A stretch of 64,000 nt of DNA from Haliclystus octoradiatus (Eukaryota > Cnidaria > Staurozoa > Stauromedusae > Haliclystidae): assembly GCA_916610825.1 (NCBI GenBank), contig OU744451.1, positions 25,041,707-25,105,706 of the forward strand, written 5' to 3'. The notes under the pieces are model-generated. The model had not been told where the DNA came from and ran no database searches. It was given only the letters and a program-made list of their open reading frames with translations. Each line of letters starts with the position of its first letter. The first letter of the stretch is position 1. This document shows, one piece after another, positions 23,511-45,450 of this stretch. The translations under genes were made by a program, and so were the position numbers.

Positions 23511-23782
23511 ATGAATGATTGGTGTAGTTAATTGATGATTGTGAGTAATCAAACTCATTTTATTATTCTGTGGCGCGTGTTTGTTATAATGTTGAATGAT
23601 ATTTTGATTGAAAGGGAATTGATGTACAGGTGTCACTTTTGTTACAACCAACCAATCGCGTGGCGTCTTTCTGGTTCGTTCCAGACATGATAACATGCAG
23701 ATGTAACACAAATGCCGAAGGTAAAATTATTATCGTTGGCGCTGTTAGAATATTTCAACGTGTTACAGCCTCAGCGAAGACA

Positions 23783-24742
23783 ATGACGAGGGTTGTACCT
23801 GATCAGAAATTAAAGTTTGAAAACGACGAATTCTTTCGCAAACTCAGTAGAGAATCCGAGGTAAAGTTGTTGATTTCGCTTTGATACATATTTGTCATTT
23901 CAAAGACGATGAATTATGATGACGATCATTCTCGACTTTAAAACAGAAGTGTATAATTCTCTCGGCAAACAATAATACGCCGACTGAGGCAGAGGTCAAC
24001 TTTTTGTGCAGGAAAAGTGGATAAATTTATTGCATATTTAATTTATTAGGTTCGCTACACCGGTTACAGAGATCGTGCGCACGAGGAGAGGATCGTAAGG
24101 TTTCAAGCAGAATGCAGAGAGGGGAGATGTCAAGTGGTAAGGATATAGCAAGACTAATCGTCTTGATGTTTACATATGAGCAATGTACGTAGTTATAATG
24201 ATGTGCTGTCTTTCTGCTGTATCAGGCCTTTGCTGCTTCTGGTACCAACCTTCTTTTAGCCCTGGGACCACCTAGAGAAAAAAGGAACGGGGAACAGCCA
24301 TCAAAAGAATTCCTTGATTACGACCGGGATCCCAACAAGGCAAGAAGCTAAACACGTAGAAAGATTTTTAATTATCTGATCTTTGTTTGATTATAATACG
24401 GTAATCAATTATTTGTAGGTTCACATGAAGAGTAGGTTAATTTTGAATGGCGTCTCTGTCATTAGTCGTGTTTGGCTAGACACACAAAGACTGGACGGAG
24501 CAGGATATCTTGAATTTGATGAAAGTTCTGCCAAGGTAAATTTAAAATGCATTATTCTAACTCGTAGTATTTAAAACTACTAAATATTTGATGATGTGAT
24601 TTGTTGTGTTTTGTTGAAGGTGGAAGACAAGATTCTGAGAGACACATTAGAGCAATCTAGGTTACGATTACAAGATTTCGAAGAAAGGCAACGCCGAATC
24701 AAGCACGATGTTATGGACGGTTCAGATGGTGTCCGTCGATGA
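23783..24742 (+). CDS. CBFB: core-binding factor subunit beta
   Basis: Non-DNA-binding partner that raises the DNA affinity of RUNX proteins. Five exons: 23783-23860, 24050-24136, 24226-24339, 24419-24535 and 24620-24742. All break between codons (phase 0), giving 172 residues (human 182-187). Signatures: MTRVVPDQKLKFENDEFFRK, YTGYRDRAHEERIVRFQAEC, ASGTNLLLAL, LILNGVSVISRVWLDTQRLD and GYLEFDE, covering the whole CBF-beta fold, with a short charged C-terminus. The start is the first ATG that gives the family N-terminus; the frame is open further upstream without similarity. Intron 3 uses a GC donor (AAG|GCAAGA), because the frame stops at TAA shortly after and the next exon continues K|VHMKS as in human. 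Same strand as ARPC4 and MCM4. Confidence 0.95.
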
Positions 24743-25186
24743 TCCAGATGCCTATAATTTATTTTTTACAATTTAATTCCATATTATCCAATTCGTTATA
24801 AAAACACCACATCGAAATGTAAAACAAGTATTCAATGTATCGTTCGATGTGAATTAAAAGTGTACAAATATTTCATATGATCTCATAAAAACTGCTTTAT
24901 TATTTTGTCTGTTTTCATTTTCTTTTGTGAGAAGATAGCTTTGTATTTTTTCTTTGTAACTTTTTAACCCACAAGATTCACAATTAATTGCTACAGAAAA
25001 GAATACACAACAGCAAAGCAACTAAATGGATTGATATCGAGGCTTTACTTTACGAGGATCTTTTAGCCTCTTCCTGAAGCATTTCCCGCCAAAGATTACT
25101 AAATGTGGATAACAATTATTTTCGGCAAGGAAAAGCTAGCTATTACGTTTTGATTTGCATAGTTTTCTTCTATATAATTATCAGCC
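24743..25186. promoter_or_regulatory. CBFB 3' flank and MCM4 promoter with canonical E2F site
   Basis: TTTCCCGCCAAA at 25082-25093 is a textbook E2F site, 94 bp upstream of the MCM4 ATG. The left part is CBFB 3' UTR with an ATTAAA near 24853. Confidence 0.6.
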
Positions 25187-35537
<10,351 letters not shown>

Positions 35538-36160
35538 ACACCATCAAATCAAAAATAATGTATAATTTAATGTATGCTTGTTTATTAATAGATTACTATT
35601 TACAGATTTGCTTTTTTGCTGCACTGTTACTTCCCAACAATCAATGTCTACTACCCTAAAGCCATTAATCAATTATATACACAAAGCATCAAAAACACAA
35701 ATAAAACTATGTTGTTAACTATGTCTGCACCTTGTTGAGTGAATTCGTTTGTTGGCGTCCATTCTGTTGGTTTCTTCTTCTCTTCGCTTGGCAAGGGAAA
35801 GTAAAACACAATATAGATAAAGAGATTTCTGTATCTTGCTTGGTTTATTTATAAGTGATCACCAAACGTCCCCACAACAGATGCCAAACATTTTTGACTC
35901 GCATGACAGCTGGGATACGGGGTGAATTACAGACAACTGTGTGGAGCTGCTTGGTAATCAGTGAGAATAAGCAAGATACCTACCATGATAGATGGCATTG
36001 ATCATCACATCAATCGTGAATGTGCTCAGATCATTTAACAGCGTTATTCATACCCTGAAAAACAAAAGACATCGTACAAACTCTGACATCAGAACATTTA
36101 CTACTGCTAACTAACTTTCTATTTACAATATAGCAGTGTTTTAGTCCAGTTCGTTACTCA
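35538..36160. other. convergent 3' regions of MCM4 and CREBZF
   Basis: Holds the MCM4 polyadenylation signal AATAAA at 35700-35705 and the CREBZF 3' UTR. No further gene is seen. Confidence 0.5.
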
Positions 36161-37111
36161 CTACGCCGATAACTGGGCGCATTTCTCGCAGAATTCAACA
36201 TAAATATTGTTTTTGGCAACGTGCAAGCAGATACCACCTGATGTCTTGGCTGTGTTTCCTGTAGCATTTTCGTCTGAAAAGATAACATCGTCCAATCCCT
36301 CCTTTATGACAGTAGTAGACTCAATTTTGTTTTTATTCTTGATGCCAGACAGCAATGACGAAGATGATAGATTCATTTTTAAACCAGAAACATTAGATAC
36401 AGCTGCAATGATATCCCCCAGTGCAGATTCATTTTCTAATACTTTGGATAAATAACCAACTCGATCTTTCAACATTCCAGTCAATCGACGCAGTTTCTTA
36501 TTCTGAGAAGACAGTTTATCGTTACGCTGTTTGACGTTTGATAGTTCGTTTTCTAGTCCAGCAACGTATTTTTTCTTACGTAAACGATTGAGACGCGCCA
36601 ATTCAGCATTTTTGCGACTTTTACCATCGCTTGATTGCAAATCTTTATTCTCTTCTTCTTTAATATTATTACAATTGGCTGTATTTCGGAATTGATATTT
36701 AAGTTTATGATGTGGTTGAAGTATTATGCCATTATTGGTATTATTATCCTGGTTAATAGTGGTTGGATTGATTAAATAAGATTGACTTTCTGGCTCTGAA
36801 AACGTCTTACCTTGATCTATTTCTGAAAGAGAAGCAGCATAGTCATGATCTCTTGTTGTCTGTTGTCGACTTCCAGCTGAATTGCTTAAACTAGAAATAA
36901 AAGGTTCTGAGGTATTAGTGAAGTCTTTTGCTTCCAGCATATCGTGAAGGCTAAGCTCAAACGACGATGACCCACCAAACATTTCATCGTTGAAGTTTGA
37001 AAAATCTTGAAATTGGGGTGAAAGTTCTGATCCACAGCTATCAGAACTATGGCAAGGTGAAGGAAATAATGATAAAGGCAAACATCCGTCAGTAAGCATT
37101 GGATTGGCCAT
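36161..37111 (-). CDS. CREBZF: CREB/ATF bZIP transcription factor (Zhangfei-like)
   Basis: Intronless, 316 residues. The bZIP region (about residues 165-230) reads ELARLNRLRKKKYVAGLENE and lacks the canonical basic-region Asn, a known peculiarity of CREBZF. The C-terminus GGICLHVAKNNIYVEFCEKC matches the conserved CREBZF tail [20 protein letters not shown], including its Cys pair. Known members bind HCF-1 and modulate the unfolded protein response and ATF4/CREB3 signalling. A DHDY motif at 88-91 fits the HCF-binding consensus (D/E)HxY, but it is N-terminal here, whereas in the human protein it lies after the zipper. The N-terminus is acidic with Phe-rich clusters (FNDEMFGGSSSFELSLHDML). Divergent from LYRM4 with 247 bp between starts; converges on MCM4. 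Confidence 0.9.
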   Translation of the reverse strand: MANPMLTDGCLPLSLFPSPCHSSDSCGSELSPQFQDFSNFNDEMFGGSSSFELSLHDMLEAKDFTNTSEPFISSLSNSAGSRQQTTRDHDYAASLSEIDQGKTFSEPESQSYLINPTTINQDNNTNNGIILQPHHKLKYQFRNTANCNNIKEEENKDLQSSDGKSRKNAELARLNRLRKKKYVAGLENELSNVKQRNDKLSSQNKKLRRLTGMLKDRVGYLSKVLENESALGDIIAAVSNVSGLKMNLSSSSLLSGIKNKNKIESTTVIKEGLDDVIFSDENATGNTAKTSGGICLHVAKNNIYVEFCEKCAQLSA

Positions 37112-37358
37112 AACTGATAATTATGCCACTTAATTTCTCCGTTATTAAGCTGAAAATTGGAACAATCTTTGATGTATTAATTCTGAAAATAAAAATCACC
37201 CTGCAGCAAGTTCGGAAAGTAGAAAACGTTGGAAAAACGTCAGTTTTCGAAAAGCGTGCAATGCATTGTAGACCAACCAAAGAGAGTCCTGGGGTGAGTG
37301 TGTGTAATCATTGTAATCATCATTTTTTTATGTACACGAGACTAATGGCAGCAGCAAC

Positions 37359-40300
37359 ATGGCGGATAAATTGAGTAGGCTTTCACTTTATAAGCAGTTG
37401 TTACGAGGTGGACAAGGACTTAGCAACTATAATTTCAGGTAATACATATCCATATTACGTTTTATACACTCCCCTATTGCCATATTTGAAACAGTGATCA
37501 TATTTTCATAGTATATGGCTATATGCTAGGACCAGTTGTCTATCTGTTTTATTTTAAACAGTTAATTGTTACATAGTAAAATGTAAATAGTTATTATAGC
37601 CTAGCCGAATAAATTTAAATTTACACCGTAGCGTAGAGAGAGATCATTTCAATGATATAGGCCTGATCATAATTATTCACATGGCACAGATTATATGTAA
37701 TCCAAGGGTTTGTCCTGTTGATTTCTAGTAATGAGAAGGCTGCACCATTGTCCACATATGTTACGCCCAGATTGAAAATATTGCAATTTGTGCGCCTGAG
37801 ATTCAATCAAGTTTAGTTAAATTCCTACGTAGAAAAGTCTGCTGCGCTCAGGCGCGCACAACAAGCTTTTCAGGCTTATGTTACGCCGGATATATCCGGC
37901 GTAGAACTGAGTTGATTTTACGCCAATTTGGTTTCTTTGGCGTGGAAAATTAATTTTCTATAGTTTTCAACTAAATTTGATCTTTTTGGCGTACTCTTGA
38001 AAGCTGACTTGATGGCGTGGCGTAATTTTGGCGTAAATATTTGGCGTTCCAAATTCAAGGATTCCACTATGGTGCATATAATGGCAATCTCGACGAGATC
38101 TCAGGGGCGGCAACTGATCAAATTTGATCAAATTTGACTTCAGGGGCGGCAAAATCCATCATTTCAGCAAAAAAATACAAAGAAATGACAAAACAAACAC
38201 TTTGAACTGCTGATTTAAGATGAAAACTTCAGCTCCAGGGGCGGCAATCACGAGAAAAATTTTCATCTCTGGGGCGCACTTGCCATGCTTTGTAGACCGG
38301 TGCAGATTCAAATTACAATGAAACCTGTTATAATGGTCACCTCTATACAGCGGCCACCTGTCTATAATGGTCACTCTTGCAATGCCTAAAATAGTATTTT
38401 CTATTGAATCAAACCTGTATATAAAGGTCACTTGTCTATAGTGGTCAATTTATCTACCTCACATAGCTGGCCGTTATATACAGGTTTCACTGTATTAATA
38501 TTTTTGAGGTCTTACACACTTACACATACAATAAAACCGTTTATACTCTACTGTCTTGTCTATCATGGTGGCAAATTTTATAATTACAATTATAATTCTA
38601 GCTTTCACTGATCCTGTTAATACCTATAACCACTGGATCAGAATCTTTAGCCAGTATATTTCTTATTCCTTATGCTGTTACAATTCCATATCCCGGTCTG
38701 CAAAGCTGCACCCCTGAGATAAAAAATTTTCTCGTGATTTATGCCGCTGAAGCTGCAACTTTTATCGAAAATTAGAAGTTAAAATTATTTCTGGTCAATT
38801 TCTTCATTTTTTTGCTAAAATGATGGATTTTAGCGCCCCTGAAGTAAAATTTGATCAGTTGCCGCCCCCGCCCCCAATATCTTGTTGTGTCGAGATTACC
38901 ATTATTTGCAGACTGGTGCATATCTAAATATATTATCGGTGTTTTTTTATATTTATCATCATGCATTTTTAATAGCTTGAACTTTGTAATACGATTCATT
39001 GATCTCGGCTTCCATATTGCATATTTGCCTGAAGCACCCCAGTAGTACCATAGTGGAATCCTTGTATTTCGAACACCAGATATTTTACCAATTTAACTCC
39101 ACACAAAAACACATTTTATGCCAAGCCAAAAATTAGTTGAAACCTATAGAAAAATCCCAGGATTTGACAATCTGTACGCAAAAATTTCGAAAAGTCAGCT
39201 ATATTTTATGACGGATACTACTACGGTCAAATTTAGTCAGGACCAGTACTTGATTTTAACTTATAGACATTATGTCAATATGTGCATTTATAAAGCGCTG
39301 TGAATATTGACTGACAGACTGGTCATTTAGGTATGACACTATTCAACCGCCAGTCATGTGACATTGTCTTTTCAAAGATTTCTACCAGTCCATTTTTTCT
39401 TAAGAGTGAATTTAAAAAGGTAATCTAGTTTGGGGATGTCCCTACCACACTTTGACTTTTGAACCTTTGACCCATAAAAAAGAAAATACTCACATTGTCC
39501 ATACTTTGTTCGAAAAGGCAACTTTAACACGTTTGTAATTGAATTCTGAGCCAAGATGACTTAATTTGATATGCCGCATTTTGACTAGTTGTAAGTAAAC
39601 CTCTATCTCTCGTACATCGCTGTGCATAATCCTAAGAATCATACACAACGGCAATTTGTTTGATGTTATTGTGTTCTGACAAATTTTCACGTATTTCTTT
39701 TGAGGGGAAGCGCAGGGTCAGACATTGTGTAAATTGATGCAAATTTCATGTGCTATGTTTTACGGTTCGTTCGCTGTTGGCTGTTGATCAGCAACATTTG
39801 TTGGCGGTTTATTTGTTTTCGAAAACAATATAAGTGCCAAAGGACACAAGTCTGACTTACAAACATACCGTATCAAAATCGTCATAGTAAAAAGTGAGAC
39901 TTGTAGACTTCAAATTCAACCATCTTTCCGAATGGTAACCATGGTGCTACAGATTAATGCTCCATAAACATTAGGCATACTTTCAAGTTTCAATTCACAC
40001 TATTACTGACAACAAAATATTTTAGCACACATTCACATTGAACGTGAATTAAACAATGTATAATAATAAATAAACATGGGAATTGGTTTTGTCTTACAGA
40101 GAGTATGCGATCCGCCGTGTCAGAGATGGATTTCGCAGTACTAAAGATGTGACCGAACCGACAGCACTTAACCAACTTGTTTCCAAGGCAACAGAGAACC
40201 TAGCCTTGATCCAACGCCAGGTACAGAAATGAGGTTTAATTGGTTTCAGCAACAACAGCCTCTGACTTACTCAATAAATTCTATTTCTATTTTTTATGTT

Positions 40301-40360
40301 TAGGTTTCTATTGGTCAAGCATATGAAACTCAGCACAAAGAAAGATACGCTCATCATTGA
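37359..40360 (+). CDS. LYRM4: LYR motif protein 4 (ISD11)
   Basis: Small mitochondrial protein that binds and stabilises NFS1, together with acyl carrier protein. Three exons: 37359-37438, 40100-40220 and 40304-40360, in phase, 85 residues (human 91). Family features: SLYKQLLRGGQGLSNYNFR, EYAIRRVRDGFR with the conserved downstream Phe, LVSKATENLALIQRQVSIGQ. The signature tripeptide is LYK instead of LYR. I chose the ATG at 37359; the one 15 bp upstream is in another frame and stops after nine codons, so it may act as a tiny upstream ORF. Intron 1 (2.66 kb) holds a fold-back element and a nested MITE. Divergent from CREBZF. Confidence 0.93.
37900..39200. mobile_element. fold-back (long inverted repeat) element in LYRM4 intron 1
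   Basis: The left arm from about 38040 rightward (AAGGATTCCACTATGGT, AATGGCAATCTCGACGAGAT, AGGGGCGGCAACTGATCAAA, AAAATCCATCATTT, CTTTGTAGACCGGTGCA) reappears inverted on the right between about 38690 and 39070. Similarity fades further out toward 37950 and 39150 (TATAG-TTTCAACTAA on both sides). A pogo-like MITE sits in the centre. Arms differ by indels, so the element is old. No ORF was recognised and the outer borders are approximate. Confidence 0.6.
38316..38492. mobile_element. pogo/Tigger-like MITE, full-length copy
   Basis: 177 bp, starting CAATGAAACCTGTTATAA and ending ATATACAGGTTTCACTG, flanked by TA. It matches the copies at 18080 and 26434 throughout. It is nested in the centre of the fold-back element. 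Confidence 0.75.
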
Positions 40361-42037
40361 ATGTGATCTTTATGATCCCAAGATCAAAGATTAATAATAA
40401 ATGGAATTTGCGGCTAGACCGGGGTAATCCTCCCCTCAAATACTGAGCTCAACTGATCAATGAATTATTTATTTATAAATTACATATATGGAAGAAACCT
40501 CTTTGCGGTTTACTAATGCTCAGTGCATAATGATTTCTGTTTGTACATTCCTATTGAAGTTATATTGAATCATTTTTAAAACATCTATATATGAGTGTTA
40601 ATTAACCTTCATTGCCTTTGATATTTCCCCAAACTTCATTGGTAGCTATTAGATAATTGTTAATAGGATTAACATATAAAAATTAAAACTCGAAAGTTTT
40701 ATTTTGAAAGGGATAGGAATTTTTACAGGATGACGTCTCTTGAAGTGCATATGCCACCAAAAATGTTTTTCCGGAATCGAATAGACCATAAAAATAAATA
40801 GGAATGGCGACAATAATTTTTCGATTTTGACTCTTATAAGCTAGAGCTATTTAATGTTGAAAGTACCATATTTTAAAAATAGTGTTCCTCCGAAAGTTCC
40901 GACTCATGCCGAAATGACAAGAGAGCCCACTATGGAAAATAACGAAGTCTAGTGAAAAAGAAAATGTCCACTTTCCAGAACAGATATGCCTATATCTTTG
41001 GGACACCCTATTGGCCATATATTTCACATATGACCTGTAAAAGGTGTTGAAACACTGGCTGGATCAACGTACTTAAACAGAGGCAAAATGTTTTGTATTC
41101 TCTTCACCTCGGATGATGATGTTCAATATTCATTGCTCTATTTCGGTCGATTTACCGTGAATACGAAGCGTTTTCTTTCTCCGTTTTTCACGATTTGAAA
41201 TTATCACTTTTTCAAATGCTTATCTCTCACAAAATATTTATCCGTTTATCGAAAAAACGAAATCAAAGTAATCAAGTCATTTAATACAACAAATCGAAGG
41301 GAAAATGTGAGTTTATTTTCCATGTGTCGACCCTAGGATAGTGTTACAGTTTTATTACTATATTAAATAATATTTAAAATGGTATATTGCATAATGTTTA
41401 AAGCTCTGCTGTATACCAATGAGCCCTATGTTTAATTAGTAAGACAACTTATACCACATAGATTTCTTATTCAGTAAAATTTGAGTTTAGTTATTACGAT
41501 TCGCGATAATGTAAACGAGCAATCTGTTCATGCGTATATTGACAACCGAAGCAAAACATAATTACACATTCACACACTTTCGTCGTCAAGAAGGTCCCAA
41601 TAATCCCATATCATCCGATGTTAAATATCGCAGTTGAATTGCATTAACCATTTTCTAATATTTGCAATATTGCGTATATTACTTAAATTAATCAGCACTA
41701 CATCGATCTTGGTAAAGGCAATACAAATTAAAACCTATCTATACAAATACTATTTTGTTAATAGAATACATTCTGTAGAAACCTTTATTGGGAAACATAG
41801 TCTTCACACAGCTATATTGGAATATTAACTGATCCTATATATCCGTCCATGGAACAATCAATTCATATTGATGATTAATATTACTGCGGATGTTTCGATT
41901 ATCCGACTATTATTACAAGTCATTAAGGTTGCATTATGTTGTATTTTATCTAAAACAGTGCAATCACTCAGAAACAACGCTTCGCATAATTTTGCTATTC
42001 AGATTACTGTGTTTACTTACTTATATGAAAGTAAAAT
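40361..42037. other. spacer between LYRM4 and the deiodinase
   Basis: AT-rich. It holds the LYRM4 3' UTR (AATAAA-like words near 40390) and the deiodinase upstream region. No exon, RNA gene or repeat was recognised. Confidence 0.45.
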
Positions 42038-43554
42038 ATGTCACGAATGTCTGCTAGGTCCATTGGCCCATTGGTGCGTTTCATGTTTTCTCTGGCGTCC
42101 GTAATTATATTCTTTACGTTTGGAAATTTGGTTAGTCTGTTATTTCCTTATTTCAAAAGATTCTGTGCCTCTAAAATGATGAGCAGGCTACATCACAGTA
42201 TGGGGATGAAAATGCCCCCCAAATACACTGATGGGATGGAGAGATCGATGTTTACCTGGTCAATGTTTAAAGCGTTCTGCTGGCGACGGTATATAGACTC
42301 ATTCAAAGTGGCCACGCCAAACGAGACCGCGCCCTCACTGGTCGTACACAAGATGAGCATTTCACAAATTGAGGATGAACGTAACAAGAGAACTGTATGT
42401 GATCTATTGAAGCTAGTAAGAGATAATATTCCACTTGTTGTTAATTTTGGGAGTGTTTCATGAGGTCCGTTCATGGCATCAATGGAACACCAATTCATTC
42501 CTCTTGCGGGGAGGTTTTCTTCGTTCGCTGATTTTGTTGTTGTTTATGTGGCTGAAGCACATGCAGCAGATGGGTGGAAAATAGACGTAAGTTAATAAAA
42601 ACAGTTATCATTGCATATATTTTCAGGTCTTCATAAGTAATTATATAGGCTTTCTTGTATGCAAGGTCACCTTAACCATTAAGCTTCGTTATCATAGGTA
42701 CTAATATTTCATTGAGTGCTGTATTGAATTAGCTTGTAAACGTAATACAATATCACAACAGCCCTCTGCAATCGTATAATATTATAATTATACATTTATC
42801 GTAAATATCTTGATCAATCCACTATCGTTATCGTTACATCGGATATGCAGTTATTAATTAATAATACAAAGATAGTCGAAAGGAATTGTTTACCATTGTC
42901 CCATGGGAGATATATTAATTAATTCTGTGAAGATTAAGAATTATAATTGGGTTCTTGAAGCGTAAAAACTTGTAATAATGCTGCAAGCAGAGGTTACTGA
43001 ATAGTGAGATGCTTGATAAATCTTGGTATATCGCATTTATACAACGGTTACGGCGTGGTTTAGAACATAAATCTGACAGTCACGCTATGTGATATCCGCT
43101 GTTTACGTATCTATCAACATTCCACTGACACCAACAATGTTGAGGATAGGACACGAATGGAATGAATGTGCAAAACATGGTTTAGAAAAGGCTATTAGGC
43201 TACTTTAAAAATCTTATTGTAACTTTATTTCGTTTTCAGACTGATGAGATACAAGTCAACCAACATCGGACCATAGAAGACAGATTCTCTGTTGCCAGGC
43301 AACATCTGCTACCAGTGTTAGCTCCTACAAAGATCAACCTCTATCTAGATACATTTGATAATGAGACAACCAAAACTTATGGAGCTTTTCCAGAACGCCT
43401 TTATGTCATCATGAATGGGGAAATTGCTCTTCAAGGGGGCTGGGGTCCTATTCATTACAGTGTGAGTGAGGTAGAAGAATATTTGATGAAACACAAACAA
43501 AAATTAAACGGAAATTACGATTTATACCGTAATTATATAAAACTAACTCATTAA
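42038..43554 (+). CDS. iodothyronine deiodinase, selenoprotein
   Basis: Removes iodine from thyroid hormones; a membrane-anchored thioredoxin-fold selenoenzyme. Two exons: 42038-42586 and 43240-43554, joined at GAC|GTAAGT, 287 residues including selenocysteine. The in-frame TGA at 42461-42463 (residue 142) sits exactly where Sec lies in the family, NFGSVS-Sec-GPFMA, against NFGSCT-Sec-PPF in vertebrates. Downstream hallmarks: FVVVYVAEAHAADGW, NQHRTIEDR, YGAFPERLYVIMNGEI and GGWGPIHYSVSEVEEYL. A hydrophobic segment at about 12-37 is the N-terminal anchor. The Cys two residues before Sec in DIO1/DIO3 is Val here, and Pro after Sec is Gly. A SECIS structure follows in the 3' UTR. Subtype cannot be assigned. 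Converges on the carboxypeptidase gene. Confidence 0.95.
42461..42463 (+). other. UGA selenocysteine codon
   Basis: The TGA is read as Sec, not stop. Conserved deiodinase sequence continues in the same frame on both sides to a splice donor, the next exon is also deiodinase, and a SECIS lies downstream. Confidence 0.94.
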
Positions 43555-43603
43555 CTAACTATGTAAAATAAATTATAATCGTTGTAAAGTAGATGGGATG
43601 ATT

Positions 43604-43652
43604 ATGAAGTTCACTTTCAAATTCCTGATTTGGAAACTAAGTGGTAACTGAT
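43604..43652 (+). promoter_or_regulatory. SECIS element (type II-like)
   Basis: Core 5' ATGA at 43604-43607, then 11 nt, then the unpaired AA at 43619-43620, and a 3' TGAT at 43649-43652. GTTCACTT pairs with AAGTG-gt-AAC to form helix II. TTCC and GGAA around a TGATTT loop make the small apical stem typical of type II SECIS. It starts 50 bp after the deiodinase stop and precedes AATAAA at 43660-43665, so it is in the 3' UTR as required. Confidence 0.88.
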
Positions 43653-43705
43653 AAAATTAAATAAATCTCATTTTTACTCTACATGTCAAACAATCATTCA
43701 CAAAT

Positions 43706-45450
43706 TTATCTATATATGCAAAAACTGAGGTAATAAATGGATATAAAACTAGAAGATAGCAAAAGGGGTAGTAATATTGTATGTACAGCCGATGACGATG
43801 TCAAAGTGAAATTGACAGACGATGCCTCATAACCATTTTGTTCAGTTACAATCACTTGTTTTGTTTGCGGACGATATCCATCTGCCATCGCCGTGATATT
43901 ATATACCCCTGGCATAAGTAAGCGCCAATATTCTCCTTTGCTAGTGACCTTGACATATTTTGTTCTGTTATCAACCCCAACGTAAGCGTTAACAATGGGC
44001 TCCATACCTGTAGTCTCTGATACGATACCTTTAATACCAATATGCGTCAGACCCATATATTTAATCATGGCATCTTTATTATCATTCCAATAAGAACGAA
44101 GCATCGACTGATTAGGATACTTACAGCAGCTTATTTCTAAGGTTACCTCAAAACAATTTGAATAGATATAGTTGTAATCCTGCATACCACCAATCAGCGT
44201 GTACCACATGGCACCATTCGTAATACCACCTGGGAATTTTTCACCTGGACAAACATTGCCTCGATGCATACTGCCGTGAGCCATGGAGTATGTTGATGCC
44301 AAGTGCCTTAAAAATAAAATCATACAATAGTATTGGTATATTTATTAAAACAGCTCTTTGATTTTGTAAAAAAATCTCCTTTTTTACAATGATACCTTTT
44401 ATTATAGTTTGGAATATATTCCATCCAGTTACTTTAAATTATATTTATTCTTTTTGAATCAGGATACACATTGATAACAGTCATACATTTCGCTGATATG
44501 TTAATATTGTATAAATATTTGTAATAAATAAATAAATGATAACACTCAAGCTGAGTAATGAGAATAAGATCTAGCCTGCCTCTAGATTCAATTATTTTGT
44601 GTATTTATGCTAAAGAAGATATCGGTTAAACAAACCACAAACATCCCTGTTGAACATAGAGCAATCATGAACAATCAAACATATTTAAGCTGTTCCTTGG
44701 ATGTGTGAATACTGTTATACTGGAGGCTCATTACCTGAACACATCGCCGTCAGTGCTTGGGCTTTCAATGCCAGTGAAATATGACTGCGTGGAACCAGTT
44801 GGCCTCATGTGAGGTGGCAGATTGTCATATGGGTAATTAGCCACCATGGCGCCACCATGGTAACCAGCAGACAGCACAAATGGTACTGAGCCCAACCAAT
44901 TCATAATGGCTCTTGTCTCAGGTTGAATAGGATAGGCAGTGATGTCATATGGATCAGGAAAGTTACGATTTAGATCAACATTACGGTTGTTGTATCTACC
45001 TGTAGACCCAACACAGATTCCCTCTTGGGCTGCAGCGTAACCGTCTGGGTTCATACTGAACAACAAATGGATGTGTGTTGCGTTAACCAATTGAGTGATA
45101 GTATCATTCTGAGCATAGCCTTGACATAATTCAAAAGCAAGATGTAATAATATTTCTTTACCAATTACTTCGTTACCATGGATATTCCCAACAAATTTAA
45201 AATGGGGTTCCAACATTTCTCTTTCTCCCGGACGGTCTGATATTTCTAGAACTGTCAAAGCTAAACCGTTGATGCTTGTACCAATGTTATATAATCTTGT
45301 GATAAAGGGAAACGCACTGTTTAATTCTTTTAATTTCAAATAAGTTTCAAGGTGATTGTGATACATAAACTCTGGAGGTGACACGGTGGCAACAGTACTA
45401 GCCACCACGCTCAGAAAAACATAGATAGTGACAGATACAAGATGTTTCAT
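43706..45450 (-). CDS. carboxypeptidase M-like M14 metallocarboxypeptidase, GPI-anchor type
   Basis: Removes C-terminal Arg/Lys from peptides outside the cell. Two exons: 45450-44735 and 44306-43706, in phase, 438 residues (human CPM 443). Layout: signal peptide (about 1-21), N/E-subfamily catalytic domain, transthyretin-like domain (HIGIKGIVSETTG...), Ser-rich stretch, and a hydrophobic tail (HTILLPLLLSSSFISIYYLS) suited to GPI attachment. Zinc ligands by motif: His and Glu of GNIHGNEV and His of AGYHGGAMVANYPYD. NRNFPDPYD carries the substrate-binding Arg. The catalytic Glu is in FEVTLEISCCKYP. All needed residues are present. Closest by architecture to CPM; CPN/CPD domains share the fold. 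Its stop lies only 54 bp from the deiodinase SECIS on the other strand. Confidence 0.9.

Noticed and set aside
23394-23711. Minus-strand frame overlapping the LINE fragment
   Set aside because: No similarity and no start or splice context; probably chance.
42193-42498. Antisense frame across the deiodinase exon
   Set aside because: Shadow of the real coding strand, which has clear family similarity, a Sec codon and a SECIS.
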